Origin: an uncultured Clostridia bacterium
GTDB taxonomy: Bacteria; Bacillota; Clostridia; Christensenellales; Aristaeellaceae
Direction of reading: 5' to 3'
Length of the DNA stretch: 17,373 bases
Assembly: GCA_946409855.1 (NCBI GenBank)
Contig: CAMJXZ010000024.1
Location: forward strand, 1-17,373
The position numbers were made by a program, and so were the translations under genes. Below, in pieces: positions 1-6,378 of the stretch (the first letter of the stretch is position 1; each line of letters starts with the position of its first letter). The notes below the pieces were generated by a model that was not told where the DNA came from, did not search any database, and saw only the letters and a program-made list of their open reading frames with translations.

Positions 1-201
1 CTTGGCCATCAGCCCGCCGATCTGCTTGGACAGGACGTTGCGCTGGTTGCGCAGGCTGTCCGCCAGCTGCTGCGCCTCGCGGTATTCCCTGTCCAGGGCG
101 ATGACTTCGTCCACCATCGGCAGTTTGGCGTCCTGGAATTTCTTGCGGATGTTTTCCCTGACTTTGTCCGGATTTGTCCGGATCAGATTGATGTCCAGCA
201 T
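1..201 (-). CDS. serS: Seryl-tRNA synthetase, N-terminal part (cut by window edge)
   Basis: Charges tRNA-Ser with serine in the cytoplasm. Only the first 67 residues are inside the window; the gene runs off the left edge. The N-terminus (MLDINLIRTNPDKVRENIRK) and the following charged, heptad-like segment rich in Arg, Gln, Leu and Ala match the tRNA-binding helical arm at the start of bacterial SerRS. The ATG start is supported by an AGGAG ribosome binding site about 8 bases upstream. The identification is reinforced by an upstream T-box leader whose specifier reads UCC, a serine codon. The catalytic domain lies outside the window and cannot be checked. Confidence 0.95.
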   Translation of the reverse strand, partial: MLDINLIRTNPDKVRENIRKKFQDAKLPMVDEVIALDREYREAQQLADSLRNQRNVLSKQIGGLMAK

Positions 202-226
202 GGTGCTTCTCCTTTTTTGATTGATC

Positions 227-459
227 GCCGGCAAAAAAATAAGCTTTCCGTCCCCTCCGTCCGGGACGAGAAGCTCGCGGTGCCACCCAGTTTGCCCGGC
301 ATGACCGGGCCGCTTTTCCGTGCTGTAAGGGGCACGCCCCGCGGATTCATCACCCGCTTCCCTCGGGAAGAGGAAGGCAATCGGCCTGCCTGCCGCCTCA
401 CACCGCCCGGCGGCTCTCTGTGAAGACAGATCCAACGCCCGTTTCCCTCAAACGGAATA
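227..459 (-). promoter_or_regulatory. T-box riboswitch leader of serS (serine specifier UCC)
   Basis: The minus strand carries the T-box core GGGTGGCACCGCG (276-288), which forms the antiterminator bulge that pairs with the uncharged tRNA acceptor end. Upstream in the transcript, the sequence TGAATCCGC (341-349) places TCC at 343-345 as the specifier, a serine codon followed by a purine, as in known T-boxes. Near the leader's 5' end, AGAGAG followed by GC-rich arms fits Stem I. By family knowledge, uncharged tRNA-Ser should stabilise the antiterminator and allow serS transcription when serine is short. The leader is about 230-260 nt, a normal size. Confidence 0.93.
234..275 (-). terminator. 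Intrinsic terminator of the serS T-box
   Basis: On the minus strand, AGCTT-CTCGTCCC pairs with GGGGACGG-AAAGCTT around a short loop and is followed directly by a run of T residues (234-240). It overlaps the antiterminator partner sequence downstream of the T-box core, as expected for a mutually exclusive terminator and antiterminator. Confidence 0.88.
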
Positions 460-465
460 TATCGC

Positions 466-494
466 ATTATAGTACAGATGCGGCCAAAATGCAA
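466..494 (-). promoter_or_regulatory. Sigma-A promoter of serS
   Basis: On the minus strand, TTGCAT (489-494), a 17-base spacer and a consensus TATAAT (466-471). The predicted transcript starts near 459, at the 5' end of the T-box leader. The promoter sits about 40 bases downstream of the recX stop, so serS is an independent unit. Confidence 0.85.
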
Positions 495-532
495 GGATTT
501 TATGCAAGCCGGGAAAAGAAACGAAGCGCCGG

Positions 533-1150
533 TCAGTCCTCTGTCCATTCCTCCCCCGAAAGTTCCCGGACCACCTCCGACGCGGTCTCCCAGGAAAACC
601 CCCGGCGGACCAGGGCGGCGGCCGCTTTCCTTCGCTCATCCGGGTCGGTCAGGTCCCGGCGGGCGCAGAGCTTCCGCCCCTGCTTCAGGGCGGTTTCCTT
701 TTCGTCCTCGTCGGACAGGTCCTCCAGCGCCCGGCGGGCCGTTTCCTCCGGGACCCCCTTCATCCGCAGCTCCGACAGGATCCGGCTGCGGCCGTAGCGG
801 GCCGACCGGCCGGATACGAAGCGGCCGGCGAACCGCTCGTCGGAAACAAAGTCATAGCGCGTCAGTACGTCCATCACCCGGGCCACCGCCTCTTCCGGAT
901 ATCCGGCGGACAGGAGCTTTTTTTCGACCTGGGCCCGGGTCATGTCCCGGGCCGCCAGCGCCCGGCCGGCCCGGTCCAGGGCGTACTCGTAGGCGTGGGC
1001 GTTCAGCTGGGCCTCGTAATGCGCCCGGTCCACCGGGTCCCCCGCGCGGACGCGGAAATCGTAGAACATCGCCTCCGGCACCTTCAGCGCCGTCCCGTCC
1101 TCAAAGACGACCCGGTGATGGTCCCCCATTTTCCGGACTTCCGTTACCAC
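533..1150 (-). CDS. recX: Regulatory protein RecX
   Basis: RecX modulates RecA filament growth in recombination and SOS repair. The product (about 205 residues) shows the family layout: a short N-terminal beta segment (VVTEVRKMGDHHRVVFEDG), then repeated three-helix units with typical RecX phrases such as KKLLSAGYPEEAVARV, YDFVSDERFAGRFV and GVPEETARRAL. I prefer the GTG at 1150. It has GGGAGG 8 bases upstream and gives an N-terminus that aligns with the family. An in-frame GTG at 1186 would add 12 residues but has no ribosome binding site. The chosen start overlaps the last 7 bases of the upstream hydrolase gene, so the two are probably translationally coupled. No clear terminator follows. 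Confidence 0.92.
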   Translation of the reverse strand: MVTEVRKMGDHHRVVFEDGTALKVPEAMFYDFRVRAGDPVDRAHYEAQLNAHAYEYALDRAGRALAARDMTRAQVEKKLLSAGYPEEAVARVMDVLTRYDFVSDERFAGRFVSGRSARYGRSRILSELRMKGVPEETARRALEDLSDEDEKETALKQGRKLCARRDLTDPDERRKAAAALVRRGFSWETASEVVRELSGEEWTED

Positions 1151-2280
1151 GGCCTGCACCTCCCGTCCGTAAAAAGTGTGTCGCACAGGGCGATATTGAG
1201 CGCGGTCATCACGCCCGCCCGCTCTTCGGAAGCGGCCGAAGTCAGCAGGGTGAAGCCTTCCCCCCGCCCGTTCAGGAACAGGCCGTGCACCGCCCCGTAG
1301 GCCAGCCCCTGGTGGCCGTACAGCGGCGACGCCATGTCCGGCCGCTGGTATAGGAAGGTGCCCAGCCCCTCACTCAGGTGCCGGTCCCGGGCGCCGAAGG
1401 AGGCCTGCTTTTCCCGCATCATGGGGAAAAACCCGCTCCGGACGGTCTCCTGACCGATCCGCAGAAGGTCCCCCGCCCGCACGCACAGGCTGCCGTGGGC
1501 CATCAGGTAATCGTTTTCCAGGTCGATCCCCCGCTCCGCGGGGCCTGCCTGCCGGCGGGCCTGCGCGTCAAAGTTCGCGTGCCGGGACGGCGGGAACAGG
1601 CGCCAGGCGTCCGACAGCGTCCCCTGAACGGCGCCGGGGAGGAAAGACGCCGGAACGGACAGGGGGTCAAAGACCGTCTCCCGCATGATCCGGTCGAAGG
1701 GCTGCCCCAGCGCGCCCTCCAGCACGCAGCCGATCATCCCGGCAGCCAGGTTGGAATAATCCCATCTGGCCCCCGGCGCGTACGGCGCGAAGCAGTCCTC
1801 CCGGAGCAGCCGCGAAAGGGGCAGGGGGCTGCCCAGATGGGCCAGGTACGCGCCGCCGTCGATGATGGAAGAGGTGTGGGACAAGAGCATCCGGAGCGTC
1901 ACCGGGACGTCCGGCGCCGCGGGGTTGCGGACTGGGAAGCCCAGGTACCGGCCGATGTCTTCCGAAAGGGAGATCTTTCCCTGCCCGCACAGGGGCATCA
2001 CGGCGCAGGCCGTCACGAACTTGCTGACGGACGCGGCGCGGAAAAAGACGTCCGGCCGGGCGGGCAGGGAACCGTCCCGCCGGACCGTGCCGAATGCGGC
2101 CGCGGAAATGGTTTCCCCGTCCGTCAGCGCCAGGACCCCGCCCCGCACCCGCTGGCGGGACAGAATGGCGCAGAGCTTTTTTTCAAGCGCCGGCTCCGGC
2201 TTATTTCCGCTCCAGCCGCCCAGGGTCACAGACTGCCGGGGCACCAGGCGGATACAGGCTTTGTAGACTTTCTTGTTCAT
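1144..2280 (-). CDS. Serine hydrolase, beta-lactamase class C / penicillin-binding family
   Basis: A 378-residue member of the beta-lactamase/DD-peptidase fold (Pfam PF00144). The three active-site elements are visible: SVSK (84-87, nucleophile Ser and general-base Lys), YSN (175-177) and HQG (323-325, the KTG-box equivalent). The segment around MLLSHTSS is also typical of the family. Members include esterases, peptidases and beta-lactamases, so the substrate is open. No signal peptide or membrane segment is seen, which argues for a cytoplasmic hydrolase rather than a cell-wall enzyme. The ATG at 2280 follows AAAGGGG at 4 bases. A longer in-frame start at 2382 lacks this and would overlap the upstream intergenic hairpin. 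A hairpin (2294-2313, eight-base arms with one mismatch) lies just upstream. recX follows with overlap. Confidence 0.88.
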   Translation of the reverse strand: MNKKVYKACIRLVPRQSVTLGGWSGNKPEPALEKKLCAILSRQRVRGGVLALTDGETISAAAFGTVRRDGSLPARPDVFFRAASVSKFVTACAVMPLCGQGKISLSEDIGRYLGFPVRNPAAPDVPVTLRMLLSHTSSIIDGGAYLAHLGSPLPLSRLLREDCFAPYAPGARWDYSNLAAGMIGCVLEGALGQPFDRIMRETVFDPLSVPASFLPGAVQGTLSDAWRLFPPSRHANFDAQARRQAGPAERGIDLENDYLMAHGSLCVRAGDLLRIGQETVRSGFFPMMREKQASFGARDRHLSEGLGTFLYQRPDMASPLYGHQGLAYGAVHGLFLNGRGEGFTLLTSAASEERAGVMTALNIALCDTLFTDGRCRPW

Positions 2281-2455
2281 AAAACCCCTTTGGGCCGCCC
2301 CGCGAGGCGCGGCATCCTCCGTGAAAAAAGCAGAAAATCCCCCGTCCAGGAACGATCTGCGTAATCTTTTGCCCGTTTTCAAAAAAGGAAATGATCCCGC
2401 CGGCGGCGAAATGATAAGGGATTCCGCCGCACTCTTTCAAACCGGGAGAAACGCC

Positions 2456-3835
2456 ATGAAAAAAGCCAACGCCCAGAGCAGGGCCCAGCAGATGCTGGAA
2501 GAACCCGTCAACTGCATCATCCCCAAGCTGGCGGTGCCCGCCGTCATCTCCATGCTGATCACCAGCATTTACAATATGGCCGACACCTTTTTCGTGGGCC
2601 GGATCAACACGGCCGCTTCCGCTGCCATCGGGGTGGTCTTTTCCGCCATGGGGATCATCCAGGCCCTCGCCTTCACCATCGGCATGGGCAGCGGCACCAA
2701 CATGAGCCGGGCGCTGGGCGCGGGCAGAAAGGAAGAGGCGGCGCAGTTCGTGTCCCTGGCGTTCTTTACCGCCTTCCTGACGGGGCTGGTCATCGCGGTG
2801 GCCGGCCAGTTCGTGCTGGACCCGCTGATGTACCTGCTCGGCGCCACGGAGACCATCGTCCCCTACGCCCGGGATTACGCCCGGTTCATCCTGATGGGGG
2901 CACCGTTCATGATGTCCTCCCTGGCGATGAACAACCTGCTGCGCTTCCAGGGGCAGACCATGTACGCCATGATGGGCATCACGACGGGCGGCCTGCTCAA
3001 TATGGCGCTGGACCCGCTGTTCATCTTCGTGTTCGGCCTGGGCACGGCGGGCGCGTCCATCGCCACCGCCCTGTCCCAGTTCGTCAGCTTCTGCATCCTT
3101 TTGTGGATGTGCCAGACCAGGAAGGAGACCATCTCCATCTCCCGGAAGAACTTTAAGCCCAGCGCCGCCCTGTACGGCCGGATGCTGAGCAACGGCCTGC
3201 CCTCCCTGGGGCGGCAGGGCGTGGCCAGCGTGGCGACCATCCTGCTCAACAACGTCGCAAAGCTCTGGGGGGACCCGGCCATCGCCGCCATGTCCATCGT
3301 CAGCCGCTACATCATGTTCATCAACGCTTCGGTGATCGGCTTCGGCCAGGGCTTCCAGCCGGTGTGCGCCTTCTGCTACGGCGCGGGCCGGCACGCCCGG
3401 GTCCGGGAGGCGTTCATCTTCTGCGCGAAGGTCGCTACCATCATCCTGTCGGTGCTGGCCGGCGTGTCGCTGCTGTTTGCCGGGCAGATCGTCTCCCTCT
3501 TCCGCAACGACCCGCAGGTCATCGCCATCGGGACCAGGGCGCTTTGGATGCAGCTGATGACCATGCCGCTGTGGGGCTATTACGTGATGAGCAACATGCT
3601 GACCCAGTCCATCGGCCTGAGCGCCCGTTCCACCGTGATCTCCTCCGCCCGGCAGGGCATCTTCCTGATCCCGATGCTGCTGATCCTGCCGGCCCTGCTG
3701 GGGCTGACGGGCCTGCAGGCGGCCCAGCCCGCTTCGGACGTGCTCGCCTTTATCCTGGCCGTCTGCCTGGTGCAGCCGGTGCTCCGGCGGCTCAAAGCGG
3801 GCGGGAAGAAGGAGGAAGCAGAAGTTGCGCCCTGA
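2456..3835 (+). CDS. MATE family multidrug/Na+ or H+ antiporter (MepA-like)
   Basis: An integral membrane efflux transporter of 459 residues, the usual MATE length, with about twelve hydrophobic segments in two similar halves. Family features include the N-terminal phrase IPKLAVPAVISMLITSIYNM followed by ADTFFVGR, the segment NNLLRFQGQTMYAMMGI, and NMALDPLFIFVFGLGTAGAS, all typical of the MepA/DinF-like branch. Such pumps exchange cations for drugs or metabolites; the cargo is not predictable. The ATG at 2456 has GGGAG about 7 bases upstream and starts MKKANAQS. An upstream in-frame ATG at 2273 would overlap the divergent hydrolase gene and lacks support. No convincing promoter hexamers were found in the 175-base divergent gap. 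Confidence 0.93.
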   Translation: MKKANAQSRAQQMLEEPVNCIIPKLAVPAVISMLITSIYNMADTFFVGRINTAASAAIGVVFSAMGIIQALAFTIGMGSGTNMSRALGAGRKEEAAQFVSLAFFTAFLTGLVIAVAGQFVLDPLMYLLGATETIVPYARDYARFILMGAPFMMSSLAMNNLLRFQGQTMYAMMGITTGGLLNMALDPLFIFVFGLGTAGASIATALSQFVSFCILLWMCQTRKETISISRKNFKPSAALYGRMLSNGLPSLGRQGVASVATILLNNVAKLWGDPAIAAMSIVSRYIMFINASVIGFGQGFQPVCAFCYGAGRHARVREAFIFCAKVATIILSVLAGVSLLFAGQIVSLFRNDPQVIAIGTRALWMQLMTMPLWGYYVMSNMLTQSIGLSARSTVISSARQGIFLIPMLLILPALLGLTGLQAAQPASDVLAFILAVCLVQPVLRRLKAGGKKEEAEVAP

Positions 3836-3844
3836 ACGGCCCGC

Positions 3845-4537
3845 TCACCTGCCCCGGATCCGGGTATCCGGGCAGAAGGGCAGCATGATGGACTGATAGC
3901 GCCTGAGCGTCTCTTCATCCGGGGCGGACAAGCCGGCGACGGCGACCGTGTCCCGGTCCTCAAAGGGCTGCAGGAAATAGCGCCTGGCCCCGCGGATCCA
4001 CGGGCCGATCCCCAGGAAGGAATTGTCGTCGAACAGTTCGCTGACCACCGTCGTGCGGAACTCGTAATCCACCTGCCCGGTCAGCAGGAAATCCACGCTT
4101 TCCCGGACGGCCTCCAGCTGCGCCCCGGAAACGCCGGCGGTTTCCGCGTAGCGGTCCGGGCTGTTTTTGATGTCCATCGCCACGTAGGAAAGCAGCCCTT
4201 CCGAAACCAGTTCCTTGAGCAGTGCCGGCCGGGTGCCGTTGGTATCCAGCTTGACGGCAAAGGACATGGCCCGGACGGCGCGGATCAGCTCCGTCAGCTC
4301 CCGCCCACGCAGCGTCGGTTCCCCGCCGGTGATGCAGACCCCGTCCAGCAGCCCCTGCCGCTTTTTGAGGAAAGCCAGCAGTTCCCCGCTGTCCATGACC
4401 GGCGGGAGGATCCCGTCGATCAGCTCGGCGTTATGGCAGTACGGGCAGCGGTAATTGCAGCCCGAAAGAAAAACGGTGCAGGCGACCCTGCCCGGAAAAT
4501 CCAGCAGCGTCAGCTTCTGAAGACCGGCGATTTCCAT
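3845..4537 (-). CDS. Anaerobic ribonucleoside-triphosphate reductase activating protein (radical SAM)
   Basis: A radical SAM enzyme of 230 residues resembling the NrdG2 subfamily, which installs the glycyl radical on class III ribonucleotide reductase under anoxic conditions. The cluster motif CNYRCPYC supplies Cys27, Cys31 and Cys34 for the 4Fe-4S cluster, and ITGGEPTL is the SAM-binding GGE motif. The N-terminus (GLQKLTLLDFPGRVACTVFL) is characteristic of this subfamily. The ATG at 4537 has GGGAGG 8 bases upstream; a GTG codon just before it is less likely. No nrdD reductase gene is in the window, so the partner must be elsewhere. It is convergent with the MATE gene, with only 9 bases between stops. 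A different glycyl-radical or peptide target remains possible. Confidence 0.85.
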   Translation of the reverse strand: MEIAGLQKLTLLDFPGRVACTVFLSGCNYRCPYCHNAELIDGILPPVMDSGELLAFLKKRQGLLDGVCITGGEPTLRGRELTELIRAVRAMSFAVKLDTNGTRPALLKELVSEGLLSYVAMDIKNSPDRYAETAGVSGAQLEAVRESVDFLLTGQVDYEFRTTVVSELFDDNSFLGIGPWIRGARRYFLQPFEDRDTVAVAGLSAPDEETLRRYQSIMLPFCPDTRIRGR

Positions 4538-4560
4538 CACGCATCCCTCCCTTAAAAAAC

Positions 4561-4572
4561 ATTATACCATGA
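4561..4572 (-). promoter_or_regulatory. Extended -10 promoter of the radical SAM gene
   Basis: The minus strand reads TGGTATAAT, a TGn extended -10 with a consensus TATAAT (4561-4566). The -35 region 17-18 bases upstream is poor, which is common with extended -10 promoters. The predicted start near 4554 gives a leader of about 17 bases ending in the GGGAGG ribosome binding site. The promoter sits directly after the tRNA terminator. Confidence 0.7.
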
Positions 4573-4591
4573 AACGGACGGAAAGGAATAT

Positions 4592-4622
4592 AAAAAAACT
4601 TCCAAACACAGCCGGTTTGAAA
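4592..4622 (-). terminator. Intrinsic terminator of the tRNA-fMet/tRNA-Met unit
   Basis: On the minus strand, TTTCAAAC and GTTTGGAA form an eight-pair stem with one G-U pair around a seven-base loop, followed by GTTTTTTT. It begins 18 bases after the CCA end of tRNA-Met. Confidence 0.82.
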
Positions 4623-4639
4623 GTGAAGCGGTATATGAT

Positions 4640-4715
4640 TGGTGGCTCCGAGTGGATTTGAACCACTGACACCCCGGGTATGAACCGAGTGCTCTAGCCA
4701 CTGAGCTACGGAGCC
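4640..4715 (-). tRNA. tRNA-Met (CAT), elongator type
   Basis: A 76-base cloverleaf: acceptor strands GGCTCCG/CGGAGCC with discriminator A and an encoded CCA, D-arm region TAGCTCAGTGGC, anticodon loop TTCATAC (anticodon CAT) on a CTCGG/CCGGG stem, and T-loop TTCAAAT. The paired G1-C72 ends rule out an initiator. The anticodon loop resembles elongator Met more than tRNA-Ile2 (lysidine type), but the latter shares the CAT anticodon. Confidence 0.93.
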
Positions 4716-4719
4716 AAAA

Positions 4720-4796
<77 letters not shown>

Positions 4797-4826
4797 ATGT
4801 CACGCACGACCTGTCGTGCAAAAGGT

Positions 4827-4855
4827 ATATTACACCTTCCGGAGGCTTTTGTCAA
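4827..4855 (-). promoter_or_regulatory. Promoter of the tRNA-fMet/tRNA-Met unit
   Basis: On the minus strand, a perfect TTGACA (4850-4855), a 17-base spacer and TAATAT (4827-4832), placed about 30 bases before the 5' end of tRNA-fMet. The strong -35 suits a stable RNA gene. Confidence 0.85.
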
Positions 4856-5279
4856 CTGTTTTTTTCAAGATTTGTTGATCATCCGGTCGAAGCTGTCCAT
4901 TGTCCCATATTCCGCGGGCAGGAAAGCGGTCATGCCGCGCGGTTGAAAGACGGGCATTATAAAAAAACCGCCATCCCGCACCGCTGCCGGGCAGAAGCGC
5001 GGCACGCCCTGGAAATGATCAGGCGCCTTTCCCGGTCCGAGCGCATCCGGATCCATCCTGATTTTATGATTGCATTCCCCCTTCATTTCTGTTACACTCA
5101 TTCCATGGCCGCTTCCCGGTACAGCGATTTATATCTTCCCACATATCAGCACCCGGACTGTAAAGGTTCTTCACCCATCGGCGAAAGAGAAACCGGTCCA
5201 TCCATATCCGCTGCCGGGCTGCGGGAACGCGCGCCGGTGCTTGCGAATCTTTCAGGTTGATTTTACTATGGAGGCTCAA
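4856..5279. other. About 420 bases without a confident gene
   Basis: Apart from the possible remnant on the minus strand, nothing firm is visible. A TTGCGA/TACTAT pair with 17-base spacing near 5240-5269 was considered as a promoter for the zinc ribbon gene. It would start transcription after that gene's ribosome binding site, so it was not accepted. Confidence 0.5.
4865..5101 (-). pseudogene. Possible gene remnant or small hypothetical protein
   Basis: A 78-residue reading frame on the minus strand. I do not recognise it. Its codon choice (frequent GCG, CTG, GGC, CCG, ATC) looks like that of genes nearby, but no ribosome binding site precedes its first ATG. A second minus-strand frame, ending at 5064 and reading back to about 5230 (it contains SPGADMWEDINRC), also looks coding-like and overlaps it out of frame. 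Together they could be a decayed, frameshifted gene. No membrane segment or known motif is seen. This may equally be chance in GC-rich DNA. Confidence 0.25.
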
Positions 5280-6245
5280 ATGATGAAATCTCTCAGAAAA
5301 ACGACGGCCGTGCTGCTGTCCCTGTTCGTCATCCTCGGATGCGCCTTTTCTTCCGCTGAAGGCGGCAAGTGGTTCTGCGCTGACTGCGGCGCCGCCAATA
5401 CGGAAAACTTCTGCGTCCATTGCGGGGCGGAAAAGCCGGAAGCCATCGTCTGCCCGGACTGCGGCGCGAAGTATCCGGTTTCCTCAGACGCGGCCTTTTG
5501 CGGCAGCTGCGGCGCAGCACTGCGGAAGCAGTCTCCCTTCCATATCAGATATGAGGGGGAAGGCTTCGCCACGCCGGAAGAAGCGGTGACCTGCTATATG
5601 GAAGGCTTCAAAAACCTTGATTTTGACCAGATACTGAGCGCTTTCGCGTGGGAAACGCAGATGGAGCATTACGATCTTCAGGCGTATCTGGAGAGGCTCA
5701 GAACCTATCAGCCATCGATGCGCCCCAGGATGCCGTCTGTTCATGCATTCGTATTTTCCGCAAATTTGAATGTCCTCCGCTTCAACCAGATCGATATGAT
5801 CTATCATTCTCTTGAGAAATACATTCTCGGCTATGATTCGGAAGCAGCATCATTCGTACCGATTACCTTCCGGAAGGATTCGGATGACGTTGCCGTCTTC
5901 CTGAAGAAATTTGACAGCGGCAGGATTGAAAAGCTGAAGCAGATGACCAACATCAGATTCCTCTCTCCCGACGCTGTTACAAACGGCCGGTTTTCCGCCG
6001 GTAAAAATCCGGAACACTTCATCCAGCAAACAGCCTGCTACGGCGCTGATGAAGCGGTGAATCTCGTTGGCGTCGCGGATGTCGGGGACGATACTTTCTT
6101 TTGCTGCCCGACGATCTGCCGGTATGGGGACAGGTGGTATCTCGTCTCTGTCAGCAGTATGGTGTCTTCGATCCTTGGCATAGACACATATTTGCAGGCC
6201 TTTATCTGCATGCCATCTGATTTAGTCATTTTTCTTTCGTTATAA
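5280..6245 (+). CDS. Exported protein with two zinc ribbons and a NTF2-like-looking C-terminal region
   Basis: A 321-residue protein of unknown function. Residues 3-26 form a signal peptide: a basic start, a hydrophobic core LLSLFVILG, and likely cleavage after SSA before EGG. The ILGC segment could instead be a weak lipobox. Two CxxC...CxxC zinc ribbons follow: Cys33/36/45/48 and Cys58/61/74/77. The rest has no Cys-rich motif. The segment ATPEEAVTCYMEGFKNLD recalls NTF2-like modules that begin with a short ATPEEA helix; this is an impression, not a firm match. GGAGG lies 5 bases before the ATG at 5280, or 8 before the next ATG, so either may start. A terminator follows directly. Zinc ribbons outside the membrane are unusual in a Gram-positive cell. 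Confidence 0.85.
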   Translation: MMKSLRKTTAVLLSLFVILGCAFSSAEGGKWFCADCGAANTENFCVHCGAEKPEAIVCPDCGAKYPVSSDAAFCGSCGAALRKQSPFHIRYEGEGFATPEEAVTCYMEGFKNLDFDQILSAFAWETQMEHYDLQAYLERLRTYQPSMRPRMPSVHAFVFSANLNVLRFNQIDMIYHSLEKYILGYDSEAASFVPITFRKDSDDVAVFLKKFDSGRIEKLKQMTNIRFLSPDAVTNGRFSAGKNPEHFIQQTACYGADEAVNLVGVADVGDDTFFCCPTICRYGDRWYLVSVSSMVSSILGIDTYLQAFICMPSDLVIFLSL

Positions 6246-6260
6246 ACCAGGACGGACGGC

Positions 6261-6301
6261 GGCTGAGCGGCGAATGATGCCGTTCAGCCCCTGGCTTTTT
6301 T
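6261..6301 (+). terminator. Intrinsic terminator after the zinc ribbon gene
   Basis: GGCTGAGCGGC and GCCGTTCAGCC form an 11-pair stem (one G-U pair) around a seven-base loop, followed closely by a T6 run. It starts 15 bases after the stop codon. Confidence 0.87.
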
Positions 6302-6378
6302 GTACCGGAAAACGGGCAGACGGGTCAAAAGCGCCTGCCGCCCGGTTTTGACAGGATTTCCGGGGAAGGAGCATAGGC

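Noticed and set aside
1151..1186. Longer RecX starting at GTG 1186
   Set aside because: There is no ribosome binding site, it deepens the overlap with the hydrolase, and the added residues do not fit the family N-terminus.
533..1353. Long Pro/Arg/Gly-rich plus-strand reading frame opposite recX
   Set aside because: It is a GC-driven mirror frame of recX and the hydrolase, with low-complexity composition and no ribosome binding site.
5240..5269. TTGCGA/TACTAT as promoter of the zinc ribbon gene
   Set aside because: Transcription would begin after the GGAGG ribosome binding site and only a few bases before the ATG.
6345..6378. TTGACA just before the GH31 gene
   Set aside because: The matching -10 position falls in the ribosome binding site and is not TATA-like, so it would give a nearly leaderless transcript.
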